64,000 nt of DNA, taken from Bacteroidaceae bacterium (lineage in GTDB: Bacteria > Bacteroidota > Bacteroidia > Bacteroidales > Bacteroidaceae). The notes below the pieces were generated by a model, which searched no databases, was not told where the DNA came from, and saw nothing but the letters and a program-made list of their open reading frames with translations. The stretch spans positions 22,133-86,132 of the forward strand of contig JAFZWQ010000027.1 of NCBI GenBank assembly GCA_017617235.1. The letters are read 5' to 3'. Positions 1-8,639 of the stretch are shown here, piece after piece. The translations under genes and the position numbers were made by a program. The number at the start of each line of letters is the position of its first letter. Positions within the stretch are counted from its first letter, which is position 1.

Positions 1-257
1 ACTCTTCGTCTCGCACTGTCAACACCAGAACGTCTCGCGAGTCGTACGGCAGTTCTTCTCGAACGACAGTTACCAACACGTCTCGTCCCACTACCACAAA
101 TCGCTCTGTATCTACCTCTTCGTCCATGGGAAGCAGTCGTGGATTCTCGACCAGCAGCAGGAGCAGCGGCGGATTCTCGGGTGGCGGCAGCAGTCGCGGC
201 GGAGGTGGCTTCTCTGGTGGCAGCAGTCGTGGCGGAGGCGGACGAGGTGGCCGCTAA
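1..257 (+). CDS. 3' end of a Ser/Gly/Arg-rich protein (partial)
   Basis: The reading frame is open from the window edge (first full codon at base 3) to a TAA at 255-257, so only the C-terminal 84 residues are visible. They are low complexity: first Ser/Thr/Arg-rich, then repeated GGGSSRGG and GGFSGG patterns ending in GRGGR. RGG-like tails are flexible and often bind RNA or surfaces, but nothing here identifies the family. The stop lies 47 bases before the FadL-like gene and no Bacteroidota promoter motif is visible in the gap, so the two may be cotranscribed. Function unknown. Confidence 0.7.
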   Translation, partial: SSSRTVNTRTSRESYGSSSRTTVTNTSRPTTTNRSVSTSSSMGSSRGFSTSSRSSGGFSGGGSSRGGGGFSGGSSRGGGGRGGR

Positions 258-304
258 ATGAACGGACTTTGATTGATTGACAAAGGATAATAGAATAAGA
301 AGAT

Positions 305-1885
305 ATGAAAAAGCTTTATATTGTGATGGCAGCGTTGCTGTCTGCAACCACCATCGTTACAGCTCAAGATACGTTCCTCAACGATAAGCTGATAGCAACT
401 GACGACGTCAATGGAACATCACGCTACGTCGGAATGGGCGGTGCTATGGGTGCCCTGGGTGCTGACATTTCCGTCATCAGCAACAACCCTGCAGGTATTG
501 GCTTGTATCGCAAAAGCGACGTTTCCCTCACCTTTGGTGTTGTAGCACCCAATAAGTCCAATGGCTGGAAATCATCCGATGCCCGAACCTACGACGAACG
601 TCTGGCACGTCCATCGTTCGACCAGATAGGCTTCGTGTGGAGCATGAAGATGGATGCCGACAAGGTAAAATATCTCAACCTTGCCATGAACTATCAGAAG
701 AAGGCAAATTACAATTTGGGATTCTATGCGGATAATGCCAACCTGGGCGGACTGTCGCAAATGGACCAGATTACTGAACTGGCAAATGCAGGATACGATA
801 CCGACTATAATCTGGCAGGTTTGGCTGTGGACAACAACTATCTGTCGAAAGACGCGCAGGGTTACTACAATCCCTATCGTGGAGACCGCAGCCAGTACAC
901 AAAGCATCAGCGTGGTTCGTCGCAGGCATTCGAATTCAACCTTTCTACCAACATTTCGGATCGCGTTTATCTGGGTGCCACTTTCGGTGTCGACAACCTT
1001 TCCTACAAATCATGGAGCGAATACAGAGAGTTGAACACAGATGCTTTAGGCAATTATGGCGACTATAGCCTCTATAATGATCGGGCTATTGATGGTACGG
1101 GTGTTAACGGTAAATTGGGCATCATCGTGCGTCCCATAGCAGACAAGCCTTTCCGCTTTGGCCTGACAATGGAGACTCCCACGTGGTATCGCGTTAAAGC
1201 GAGTACGTTGTTCGACCTTACTGATGATGTGAATAACGTACGTACCAAGCAACTCGAGAGCTATTTGGAAACCACCATCCGTACGCCTTGGCGTGGACGA
1301 TTGAGCTTAGGCTCTACTGTTGACAAGTTCTTGGCATGGGGCGTGGAATACGAATTTGCCAACTATGCAAAGACAAGTATGGGCTATCCCTCTTGGGATT
1401 GGAAAGATCCGTATCACAGTGCTTATGCCAACACAACGGATCATGTCATGAACTCTCTTACATCGCAAACCTTGCGTGGTCAGCATACAGTAAAAGTAGG
1501 TATCGAAGGCAAACCGACAAATGATTTATCCATTCGTGCAGGATATAACTTTGTTTCTGGCCGATACAAGGATAACCCCACTTTCGATCAATACAATCTC
1601 GACTCCAATGCGATGAATTTCCAGACCAGTACCGACTTCATGACACTGGGTGCTGCAAATATCATTACCTTTGGCTTGGGATATAAGTACAAGAAATTCT
1701 ATGCAGACATGGCGTACAAGTATCGTATGCAGAATGCTAAGTTCTATGCATTCGATACGAGTTTCACAGCTCCGGGAACTGCGTTTGCTGCAGACAATCC
1801 CACACTGACGAATGCAGGGATACAACCTGTCGACGTTCCGCTTAACCGCCATCAGGTACAGCTTACTCTCGGTTTCAAGTTTTGA
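305..1885 (+). CDS. FadL/OmpP1-family outer-membrane protein
   Basis: This 526-residue protein has a typical signal peptide (residues 1-20, MKKLYIVMAALL... ending TAQ) and a mature N-terminus with the motif NNPAGIG at about 60-66, the FadL-family 'NPA' signature that follows a Gly-rich plug (YVGMGGAMGALGAD). The rest is alternating, aromatic-rich sequence expected of a beta-barrel and it ends in Phe, as many outer-membrane proteins do. FadL proteins move hydrophobic molecules across the outer membrane; Bacteroidota members are often annotated 'hemin receptor' without evidence. Substrate cannot be told. It converges with the NUDIX gene, 15 bases apart. Confidence 0.88.
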   Translation: MKKLYIVMAALLSATTIVTAQDTFLNDKLIATDDVNGTSRYVGMGGAMGALGADISVISNNPAGIGLYRKSDVSLTFGVVAPNKSNGWKSSDARTYDERLARPSFDQIGFVWSMKMDADKVKYLNLAMNYQKKANYNLGFYADNANLGGLSQMDQITELANAGYDTDYNLAGLAVDNNYLSKDAQGYYNPYRGDRSQYTKHQRGSSQAFEFNLSTNISDRVYLGATFGVDNLSYKSWSEYRELNTDALGNYGDYSLYNDRAIDGTGVNGKLGIIVRPIADKPFRFGLTMETPTWYRVKASTLFDLTDDVNNVRTKQLESYLETTIRTPWRGRLSLGSTVDKFLAWGVEYEFANYAKTSMGYPSWDWKDPYHSAYANTTDHVMNSLTSQTLRGQHTVKVGIEGKPTNDLSIRAGYNFVSGRYKDNPTFDQYNLDSNAMNFQTSTDFMTLGAANIITFGLGYKYKKFYADMAYKYRMQNAKFYAFDTSFTAPGTAFAADNPTLTNAGIQPVDVPLNRHQVQLTLGFKF

Positions 1886-1900
1886 GACCGGGAGTTTTTC

Positions 1901-2458
1901 TTATTCAGGATGTGTAAAGAAGTATTTCCACAGGGGAGCGGCCATTAACGCTTGGTGGAACTGTCCGTCACGCAACAAAGCAAACACTTCGTCTCGCGAC
2001 ATTTCGTATACGGCTATGTCTTCGGTTTGTTCCAGATGTTGCGTCGTAGTTTGTTCAACCCCTGTAGCCAGGAATGTGTAGCTGACGTTGGTACAGGCAC
2101 CTGCATTGGGACATAGCGTCATGAAGTGTTCCCATTGTCCACCTGTATATCCAGTCTCTTCCAACAGTTCGCGCTGAGCTGCCTGTAGAGGCGTTTCATT
2201 ATCCTCGATGACTCCTGCTGGCAGTTCGAATGCGACGATTCCGCGTCCATGACGGTATTGGCGTTCTAGAAGAAAACGTCCCTCCTTGGTAATGGCTATA
2301 ATGTTTATCCAGTCGGGATACTCCAAAACATAGTATTCGGGCATATCTGTTCCGTCGGGCAACTGCAGATGGTCGCGCCTGGCTGTCAACCAGGGACGGC
2401 GAATCAGGTATTCGCTATTGAGTAGCGTCCATTTCTTGATATCGGAATCTTTGCCCAT
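1901..2458 (-). CDS. NUDIX hydrolase, ADP-ribose pyrophosphatase type
   Basis: The 185-residue protein carries a complete Nudix box at about residues 82-104 (GVIEDNETP followed by RELLEETGY), giving the G-x5-E-x7-RE-L-x-EE-x-G pattern that binds Mg2+ and cleaves nucleoside diphosphates linked to another group. The preceding FELPAG and the size fit the ADP-ribose/ADP-sugar branch; the substrate is inferred only. The stop of the upstream FHA gene directly abuts this ATG, so it is the last gene of a three-gene leftward operon with the FHA and HU-SPOR genes. Confidence 0.88.
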   Translation of the reverse strand: MGKDSDIKKWTLLNSEYLIRRPWLTARRDHLQLPDGTDMPEYYVLEYPDWINIIAITKEGRFLLERQYRHGRGIVAFELPAGVIEDNETPLQAAQRELLEETGYTGGQWEHFMTLCPNAGACTNVSYTFLATGVEQTTTQHLEQTEDIAVYEMSRDEVFALLRDGQFHQALMAAPLWKYFFTHPE

Positions 2459-3001
2459 TTAATTCTCGTCGTTTCCTTCTGAATCGGCAGTTCGCAGAAT
2501 AAGGGTTGTGGCACCAATTGTAACGATGCTGCCATCTTCGAGCCGAACGCGATCTTGGTCGCGCAGAATGTCGTTCATGTAAAATGTTCCCGTGTTGGAT
2601 GGAGCATCACGCAGAATGTATTGCAATTCGCCACGTTTGTTCCTTTGTACGCGAATGATACAATGCTTGGTATCTATGCTGGGATCGGAAGTCTCAATCG
2701 GTGTGTTGATATCAGTACCACGCACATAGCGGCCTATCACGTTGTCGCCCATCTGTAGGGGTATAACTTGTTTGTAATGAAAGACATTTTCAACGACTAC
2801 GATACTTCCGCAACCCTGTTCATTTTCTTTCTCGTTGAGGTTCCGCTCCTCGTGTTTATCGCGGAGTTTACTGGTTCCGATACGAATACCAAACTGTTTT
2901 TGGCACTGTGGACACACAAAGACTAACTGCTGGCCAAGTGCGTACTGGGTTTCGTCGAAGGTAATGTAATTATCGCATTTCGGACAACGAACCCGCTTCA
3001 T
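2459..3001 (-). CDS. Zinc-ribbon/FHA domain protein
   Basis: The 180-residue protein begins with a small zinc ribbon (Cys6-x2-Cys9 and Cys30-x2-Cys33; CPKC and CPQC) resembling MJ0042-type fingers, then an acidic linker and an FHA domain at about residues 80-170, with a GRYVRGTDI strand, the SDPSIDTKHC turn and a NTGTFYMND stretch. FHA domains bind phosphothreonine peptides, which implies a partner Ser/Thr kinase; none is visible in this window. It starts 15 bases after the HU-SPOR gene and abuts the NUDIX gene. No transmembrane segment is seen, so a cytoplasmic adaptor is likely. Confidence 0.82.
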   Translation of the reverse strand: MKRVRCPKCDNYITFDETQYALGQQLVFVCPQCQKQFGIRIGTSKLRDKHEERNLNEKENEQGCGSIVVVENVFHYKQVIPLQMGDNVIGRYVRGTDINTPIETSDPSIDTKHCIIRVQRNKRGELQYILRDAPSNTGTFYMNDILRDQDRVRLEDGSIVTIGATTLILRTADSEGNDEN

Positions 3002-3016
3002 AACTAATCCGTGAAT

Positions 3017-4009
3017 TTAAAGGGAAAGACGATGAACCCAGGCCGAACGGTACTTCGTAGAACGCTGATGTATGGCGTGTGCAGCTGTATAAGCCTCTTG
3101 CTCTGTGGCATAGTGTCCCACAACCACACGCACCATTTTGCCTGTGATAATGACACGTGCACTTTCAAATCCATCGGCATTAAGCTTGTTCACAAAGTTT
3201 TCAGCATTCTTTTGGGATATGGCACTGGCCATTACAATAGTGTACTCATCTACAGCGGGTGGGGTCTCAACGATTACTTCCTCGTTGGGAGTCGTTGTTT
3301 CTTGTTGAACGACTTTTGGCTCTTTGTTGATAGTGACCTCTGCTGTTTCAGCCTTTATGGTTACAGGTTGCGAGGAAGTTTTAGAAGGGAGTAGCATCTC
3401 CTTGATACTGCTTTGCTGGTCGGCTGTATCGAGGATAGGCATAGGATTGTTTACGAATACGAAAAGTAGGATGATGGCACAGGCTGCAGCCACCATGTTA
3501 GCAATGCGACGATTGATGCGGATGATGATGGTTTCGTCGTTTGCCTCCATTGATGCCGTTAATGGGATTACTTCAGCCTTTGGCTCTGCCTGAACTGTAT
3601 TCATATGGAAGGCATCAAGTCCGTAGTATTCAGGCGTGGTGACACCCGCTTCCTGTGGGGTGAAGAGGAGTGTGTTTCTGCCTTCCTTCGAGAATACACC
3701 AAGTGCACCAAATTCTAAGCATTCGTTATCTTCCAATGCTTGCTGGAAATCCTCAATCCACGTTCCAAGCAACTGTTCTGCTTGTAAAAGCGATATTTTG
3801 TATATCTCTTGGATTGCATTGAGGATAAGGTCGTCGGAATGAACCAATTCAACATTAAATCGCACGGAACGAATTGGTGGAAGAAATGCTTCTTCAGCCT
3901 CATTTCGCTTCGCATTCATCTGCTGTACGATGAATGTACCCAAACCAGGTATAACCACGTAATCGTGGTTAAGTAGCAAGTACTCGATCAATATGGGAAA
4001 TTGATTCAT
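3017..4009 (-). CDS. Membrane protein: CCDC81-type HU domain + SPOR domain
   Basis: Residues 1 to about 115 match the prokaryotic CCDC81/HU-like fold (VVIPGLGTFIV near 18-28 and LEFGALGVF at 98-106 are the HU-type turn motifs). A Lys/Arg-flanked hydrophobic helix at about 168-187 is the single membrane span, and residues from about 253 to the end form a SPOR domain (YTIVMASAISQ... RVVVGHYATEQEAY). SPOR domains bind denuded peptidoglycan at division sites in the periplasm. The topology therefore places a DNA-binding-type fold inside the cell and a wall-binding domain outside. DNA binding itself is inferred. First gene of the operon with FHA and NUDIX genes; a -7 box lies only five bases upstream of the ATG. 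Confidence 0.85.
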   Translation of the reverse strand: MNQFPILIEYLLLNHDYVVIPGLGTFIVQQMNAKRNEAEEAFLPPIRSVRFNVELVHSDDLILNAIQEIYKISLLQAEQLLGTWIEDFQQALEDNECLEFGALGVFSKEGRNTLLFTPQEAGVTTPEYYGLDAFHMNTVQAEPKAEVIPLTASMEANDETIIIRINRRIANMVAAACAIILLFVFVNNPMPILDTADQQSSIKEMLLPSKTSSQPVTIKAETAEVTINKEPKVVQQETTTPNEEVIVETPPAVDEYTIVMASAISQKNAENFVNKLNADGFESARVIITGKMVRVVVGHYATEQEAYTAAHAIHQRSTKYRSAWVHRLSL

Positions 4010-4013
4010 GCTA

Positions 4014-4021
4014 CAAAGTTA
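4014..4021 (-). promoter_or_regulatory. -7 box of the HU-SPOR operon (near-leaderless)
   Basis: On the minus strand the sequence reads TAACTTTG, a perfect match to the Bacteroidota -7 consensus TAnnTTTG. It ends four bases before the ATG at 4009, so transcription would start at or next to the start codon. No good -33 TTTG at 19-21 bases is present, which lowers confidence. Confidence 0.5.
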
Positions 4022-4083
4022 CTTCAAAAAAATCAAACTAACGAATATTCTGGAAGATATTTTTCAAAGAATTTTTAGAGCAC

Positions 4084-4114
4084 TTTGCTAATCCAATAAA
4101 TATCAGTAACTTTG
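4084..4114 (+). promoter_or_regulatory. rfbC promoter (TTTG-N19-TAACTTTG)
   Basis: TTTG at 4084-4087, a 19-base spacer and TAACTTTG at 4107-4114 match the Bacteroidota housekeeping promoter. The predicted start is near 4118, about 23 bases before the rfbC ATG. Confidence 0.72.
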
Positions 4115-4140
4115 CATAAAATAAACAAAGGTTAGGGCGT

Positions 4141-4689
4141 ATGGATTATATCATGACTGAAATAGAAGGCGTTTGGATCTTGGAACCTCGTGTGTTCGGG
4201 GATTCACGCGGTTATTTCATGGAGACGTGGCAACAGTCTGATTTTGAACGACATATTGGTACGATAAATTTTATACAGGACAACGAGTCAAAGTCAACAT
4301 ACGGTGTTCTTCGTGGCTTGCATTATCAGCAAGGTGAATACAGTCAGGCAAAGTTGGTAAGGGTGATAAAGGGGCGTGTTTTGGATGTTGTTGTCGATCT
4401 TCGGAAATCATCTCCATCGTTTGGTCGACATATCATGGTGGAATTGAACGAGGATAATAAAAGGATGCTTTTTATTCCTCGTGGATTCGCTCATGGTTTC
4501 CTCGTGCTAAGTGATGAAGCTATCTTTACATATAAGGTAGATAATGCCTATGCTCCGCAAAGCGAGTGCTCCATTCGTTTCGATGATTCCACTCTTGGCA
4601 TCCAGTGGCCTATTGCCAAAGAGCAGATGCTGCTTTCGTCAAAGGACACCGCAGGCGTTGCATTCCGCGATGCGGTGTACTTCGACTAA
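4141..4689 (+). CDS. rfbC: dTDP-4-dehydrorhamnose 3,5-epimerase
   Basis: The 182-residue cupin enzyme converts dTDP-4-keto-6-deoxyglucose to dTDP-4-keto-L-rhamnose for surface polysaccharides. The RmlC signatures are present: DSRGYFMETW at 21-30, the GVLRGLHYQ active-site strand with catalytic His61, and YKVDNAYAP. Length is normal. The start at 4141 is preferred over the Met five codons in because homologues begin with a few residues before the TEIEGV strand. It has its own promoter and no other rhamnose gene beside it, so the rest of the pathway must lie elsewhere. It converges with tyrA (2 bases apart). Confidence 0.93.
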   Translation: MDYIMTEIEGVWILEPRVFGDSRGYFMETWQQSDFERHIGTINFIQDNESKSTYGVLRGLHYQQGEYSQAKLVRVIKGRVLDVVVDLRKSSPSFGRHIMVELNEDNKRMLFIPRGFAHGFLVLSDEAIFTYKVDNAYAPQSECSIRFDDSTLGIQWPIAKEQMLLSSKDTAGVAFRDAVYFD

Positions 4690-4691
4690 GC

Positions 4692-5465
4692 TTATTTTAT
4701 ATTCTTGCGAATTTTGGAGAGGTACTGAGCCAGTGCCTCTTCATCTTTATTATCAATAATCTGAATGAGGTCTTTCAACTCAGCGCGAATTCCTTCCACA
4801 TGAGACTTTGTTCGAGGGTTGAATAGGATTTCGCGTAGCAGGGTGTCGTCTTCTGATAGTACGCCGCGAGCAATCTTCAGATGGCGCTTGAAGGTCGTTC
4901 CAGGTGCATCCTGATGTTTCATTACTGCCGAAAAAACGAACGTACTTACAAAGGGCACAGACAGGGAATATGCCATAGCCTCGTCGTGTTCCTCAAAGGA
5001 ATACTCGTGTACGTTCAATCCCAGACGACGATATAGGTCGAGGAAGAAAACTCGTCCCAGATAGTCTCCCTCGCTGATGACTATAGCATTCTCGCTACTA
5101 AGTGCACCCAGATTAGCAAATGTGGGACCAAACATGGGATGGGTGCTTACGTATCTCATGCCTGAAGCATCGTAAAAATCCTTTAGTCCTGTCTTTACGC
5201 TGGCTATGTCGCTGATGATGCAATCCTTGGGAAGATAGTCCATTACCTGACGAAATACATCTAACGTGTACTTCAATGTTACGCAGTTGATGACCAGGTC
5301 GGGGTGGAACTCTTTTATTTCCTCTAACGTTGTAAAACGCAAGGTGTTGTAGAGAAAGCGCATACGTTTTGAATCAACTTCGTATACGGCTGTCTCGTGA
5401 TCGAAGGAAAGTACGTCGGTAAAGAAACTACCCATCTTACCGGCGCCTAATATCAGTATCTTCAT
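4692..5465 (-). CDS. tyrA: Prephenate dehydrogenase (tyrosine pathway)
   Basis: The 257-residue protein starts with a Rossmann motif (ILGAGKMGSFF, residues 4-14) and has the TyrA-type SDIASVK and THPMFGP segments, the latter carrying the His of the hydride-transfer site. It would oxidise prephenate to 4-hydroxyphenylpyruvate. There is no chorismate-mutase or ACT domain; the mutase is fused to the DAHP synthase encoded nine bases upstream. Last gene of the pheA-aminotransferase-DAHPS/CM-tyrA operon and so downstream of the Tyr/Phe attenuator. Confidence 0.88.
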   Translation of the reverse strand: MKILILGAGKMGSFFTDVLSFDHETAVYEVDSKRMRFLYNTLRFTTLEEIKEFHPDLVINCVTLKYTLDVFRQVMDYLPKDCIISDIASVKTGLKDFYDASGMRYVSTHPMFGPTFANLGALSSENAIVISEGDYLGRVFFLDLYRRLGLNVHEYSFEEHDEAMAYSLSVPFVSTFVFSAVMKHQDAPGTTFKRHLKIARGVLSEDDTLLREILFNPRTKSHVEGIRAELKDLIQIIDNKDEEALAQYLSKIRKNIK

Positions 5466-5474
5466 AGTCTTACT

Positions 5475-6539
5475 TTACTTATTGATTATTTCCATTTGCT
5501 GTCGAACGCTCTCTTCGTGTATTGACTCGTAAACGCGACGTACGAAGTCGGGACTCATACCACACATAGCGCCTTGGGCACCACGTTTGTCCAGAATCTC
5601 GTTGTATCGCGTGGCTTGTACGACAGCCATGTTATGTTCCTTCTTATAGGTGGCTATTTCACGACTAACACGCATTCGTTTGGTTAACAAATCCATGAGT
5701 TGATTGTCCATTTCGTCGATTTGCTTACGAAGGCTTGCCAACGATTCCGTCATCTCTGCATTGTCGCGGATGACCAGACGGTCGATGATGAAGTCAAGAA
5801 CATCTGGCAACACCTGTTGCGATGCATCGCTCCATGCAGCATCTGGGTTGCAGTGGCTTTCGACAATCAGACCATTGAATCCCATGTCCATTGCCTGTTG
5901 ACAGAGAGGGGCTATCAGGTCGCGTCGTCCACCCATATGGCTGGGGTCGCAAACAATGGGCAGTTCGGGGTAACGACGATGCAGTTCAATGGGAATGTGC
6001 CACATCGGCGTGTTGCGGTATATGCGCTGGTCTATGCTGGTAAAGCCGCGATGAATGGCACCTAGTCTTTTGATGCCGGCACGGTTCATGCGCAGCAGCG
6101 CTCCAACCCACAGTTCCAGGTCGGGACTGACGGGATTCTTCACTAATACGGGTACATCCACTCCCTTCAGGCTATCGGCCAGTTCCTGTACAGCAAACGG
6201 ATTCACCGTTGTACGGGCTCCAATCCACAGAATGTCGACACCGTATTTTAGTGCCAGTTCCACATGCTCCGGTTTTGCAACCTCTGTGGCAACGAGCATG
6301 CCCGTCTCCTGTTTCACCTGTTGTAACCATTTGAGGGCAGGCTCGCCGTGTCCTTCGAAGCCTCCGGGTTTGGTGCGTGGCTTCCATACACCGGCACGGA
6401 ACATGTGGCAGCCCTTATCGGCCAGCTGGTGGGCGGTGGTCATTACTTGCTCCTCTGTTTCAGCCGCACATGGGCCGGCAATCACAATGGGGCGTTTCTT
6501 GTCGCTAGGTAAATTCAGTGGACAAAGTTCTAGTTCCAT
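5475..6539 (-). CDS. Bifunctional DAHP synthase / chorismate mutase
   Basis: Residues 1 to about 255 are a KDO8P/DAHP-synthase barrel of the type I-beta class (VIAGPCAAETE at 20-30, WKPRTKPGGFEGHGE near 52-66, CDPSHMGGRR for the metal/PEP site), making the first committed shikimate metabolite. Residues from about 265 to 350 are an all-helical AroQ chorismate mutase (RKQIDEMDNQLMDLL, then RMRVSREIATYKK). The fusion places the entry step and the branch-point step of Phe/Tyr synthesis in one polypeptide, with the mutase able to act as feedback sensor in related enzymes. The start overlaps the 3' end of the aminotransferase gene by 10 bases, indicating translational coupling. Confidence 0.92.
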   Translation of the reverse strand: MELELCPLNLPSDKKRPIVIAGPCAAETEEQVMTTAHQLADKGCHMFRAGVWKPRTKPGGFEGHGEPALKWLQQVKQETGMLVATEVAKPEHVELALKYGVDILWIGARTTVNPFAVQELADSLKGVDVPVLVKNPVSPDLELWVGALLRMNRAGIKRLGAIHRGFTSIDQRIYRNTPMWHIPIELHRRYPELPIVCDPSHMGGRRDLIAPLCQQAMDMGFNGLIVESHCNPDAAWSDASQQVLPDVLDFIIDRLVIRDNAEMTESLASLRKQIDEMDNQLMDLLTKRMRVSREIATYKKEHNMAVVQATRYNEILDKRGAQGAMCGMSPDFVRRVYESIHEESVRQQMEIINK

Positions 6540-7711
6540 ATCTTTTTAATTCGATTTAATGCTTCAGTAAATTTGTCTTCTTTGGCGCAAAGAGATATAC
6601 GAATGTAGCGTTTGCCATTCGATCCAAAGATAAATCCAGGCGTTATAAACACACGGGCTTCGTGCAGCACCCGTTCTGTGAGTTCTTCCACATCTGCATA
6701 ATGGTCAGGTATGCGTCCCCATAGGAACATTCCGACCTGTGTGGAGTCGAAGGTACATCCCAGGGTTGTCATGATTTCCTCTGCCAGACGACGACGGCGT
6801 GCATAGGTTTCGATGTTGGCCTGCTGATGCCATTCGTCGCTATTCTGGTAGGCCTGGGCTGCGGCGAGTTGCAAGGGACGGAATGTGCCTGAGTCGATAT
6901 TCGACTTTACCTTCAATATCCACTTTATGAACTCGGCATTTGTGGCTAGCATGCCTACACGCCAGCCTGGCATATTGTGGGACTTCGACATCGAGTTGAA
7001 TTCGATGCAGCAATCCTTCGCGCCAGGAACCTGCAGCAGACTCAGTCTTTCTTCCTTATTTAATATAAAGGAATAAGGATTGTCGTTTACGATGATAATG
7101 TTGTGTTTGCGGGCAAATTCCACCAAACGCTCGTAGGTCTTGCGTTGTGCATTGGCTCCTGTGGGCATGTTAGGATAGTTCGTCCACATCAGTTTTACAT
7201 GGCTCAGGTTCATTTGTTCCAGAGCCTCGAAGTCGGGCTGCCAACCATTGTCTGCTTTCAAATCGTAATTCACTATCTTAGCCCCCAGCAACTTACTTAA
7301 TGCGGTGTAGGTGGGATAGCCGGGATTGGGCACCAGCACTTCGTCTCCAGGATTCACGAAGGTCAGCGTAACGTGCAGAATTCCTTCCTTTGAACCAATG
7401 AGGGGCTGAATCTCACACGATGGGTCCAGGTCCACGTTGTACCAACGTTTGTAAAAGCCTGCCATTGCCTTTCGCAACTCGGGTGTGCCCACTGTTGGCT
7501 GATAGCCGTGGGTGTCGGCTTTGCGTGCTTCGCGACAAAGCACGTCAATAGTAGCTTCCGAGGGAGGCATGTCTGGACTGCCGATGGCTAAAGATATTAC
7601 GTCTTTGCCTTCAGCATTCATCTGTGCCACCTCTTTCAGCTTGCGGCTGAAATAGTATTCCGAAACGTTAGCCAGGCGATCTGCCGGTCGTATGTTTAAT
7701 TCGTGATTCAT
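6530..7711 (-). CDS. PLP-dependent class I/II aminotransferase (aromatic operon)
   Basis: The 393-residue fold-type I aminotransferase shows NPGYPTY (129-135), TNYPNMPTGA (177-186), NDNPYS (209-214) and the PLP lysine Lys243 in SMSKSHNMPGWRVG. The position between pheA and DAHPS/chorismate mutase suggests it transaminates phenylpyruvate, 4-hydroxyphenylpyruvate or prephenate, the last step(s) of Phe/Tyr synthesis; the exact keto acid is inference. The start is 36 bases downstream of pheA, and the end overlaps the next gene by 10 bases. Confidence 0.9.
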   Translation of the reverse strand: MNHELNIRPADRLANVSEYYFSRKLKEVAQMNAEGKDVISLAIGSPDMPPSEATIDVLCREARKADTHGYQPTVGTPELRKAMAGFYKRWYNVDLDPSCEIQPLIGSKEGILHVTLTFVNPGDEVLVPNPGYPTYTALSKLLGAKIVNYDLKADNGWQPDFEALEQMNLSHVKLMWTNYPNMPTGANAQRKTYERLVEFARKHNIIIVNDNPYSFILNKEERLSLLQVPGAKDCCIEFNSMSKSHNMPGWRVGMLATNAEFIKWILKVKSNIDSGTFRPLQLAAAQAYQNSDEWHQQANIETYARRRRLAEEIMTTLGCTFDSTQVGMFLWGRIPDHYADVEELTERVLHEARVFITPGFIFGSNGKRYIRISLCAKEDKFTEALNRIKKIWN

Positions 7712-7747
7712 ATTTTATTATGTGGTTTGTGTAATAGGGATATGTTG

Positions 7748-8587
7748 TTAATCTTCCACAGCCTTGTATTCGCCCAATAGCTTCAGGTTCTGTGTGAGAG
7801 GACTGATGGCATTTATGGCCTGACGGTAACGGGTGTAGTCCGTGAAGCAAAGGTCTATGTAGAACATATACTGCCATTCCTTGCCGATGATGGGCAGCGA
7901 CTGTATCTTTGAAAGATTCAATTTGTAGAAACTCAGCACGCTGAGTATAGCCGATAGGCTCCCTTCCTCGTGGGGCAGGGTAAATACCAAGCTCGATTTA
8001 TTTACCTCTTGCAGGTTGCGCAGGGTCAAAGCCTCCTGTGGGTTGGCAAGCACAAGGAAACGTGTGAAGTTGTGTTTGTTGGTCTCGATGCCTTCCTGTA
8101 ATACCTTCATGCCATAGCGTTCTGCAGCGTCCTTGTGGCAGATGGCGGCATGTCCACGTAACTTTCCCCGACTGATGTCTGCAGCAGCCCCTGCTGTATC
8201 GGATACCTCTACTTTCTTCAGTTCCCTGTGTTGGTTCAGAAAGTCGCGGCATTGCATCAGGGCAACGGGATGCGAGTTTACCTCCGTCAGGTCTGCCCAG
8301 TCGTCCTCGGGCAGGCACATAATTGAATGTTGGATACGTAACTTGTGTTCGCCCACGATGGTAACTCCGCTGTCGCGCAACAGTTCGTAATTGTGCAGCA
8401 GACTGCCGGCTATGGTGTTCTCGATGGCTACGAGGCCCATCAATCGTGGGTCGCGACCCATCTCGTCAAACACCTGTTCGAACGTCTCGCAACATACCAG
8501 TTCCACTTCCTCGCCTTTGTAATAGTGTTGGGCGGCAATGTCGTGGAAACTGCCTTCTATACCTTGTATCGCTACTCTATGTACCAT
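7748..8587 (-). CDS. pheA: Prephenate dehydratase with ACT domain
   Basis: The 279-residue monofunctional enzyme converts prephenate to phenylpyruvate. Catalytic-domain marks are IQGIEGSFHD (7-16), the VAIENTIAGSL loop (53-63) and the catalytic TRF triad at 175-177. Residues about 195-275 form a C-terminal ACT domain for Phe feedback; the usual ESRP motif is QSLP here. It is the first structural gene of the aromatic operon, starting about 16 bases after the terminator T-tract of a leader-peptide attenuator, so enzyme feedback and transcript attenuation would both respond to aromatic amino acids. Confidence 0.92.
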   Translation of the reverse strand: MVHRVAIQGIEGSFHDIAAQHYYKGEEVELVCCETFEQVFDEMGRDPRLMGLVAIENTIAGSLLHNYELLRDSGVTIVGEHKLRIQHSIMCLPEDDWADLTEVNSHPVALMQCRDFLNQHRELKKVEVSDTAGAAADISRGKLRGHAAICHKDAAERYGMKVLQEGIETNKHNFTRFLVLANPQEALTLRNLQEVNKSSLVFTLPHEEGSLSAILSVLSFYKLNLSKIQSLPIIGKEWQYMFYIDLCFTDYTRYRQAINAISPLTQNLKLLGEYKAVED

Positions 8588-8603
8588 CCTTTACCTATTT
8601 AAT

Positions 8604-8639
8604 AAAAAAGAATCCCGCTCCTCCTTTCGGGAAGCGGGA
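8604..8639 (-). terminator. Attenuator terminator upstream of pheA
   Basis: Minus-strand RNA folds TCCCGCTTC (8631-8639) against GGAGCGGGA (8613-8621) around a short CGAAAGG-type loop, with seven perfect GC-rich pairs at the base, and is followed at once by TTCTTTTTTATT. It is a textbook intrinsic terminator placed between the leader peptide and the pheA start codon, where it can only act as an attenuator. Confidence 0.85.
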
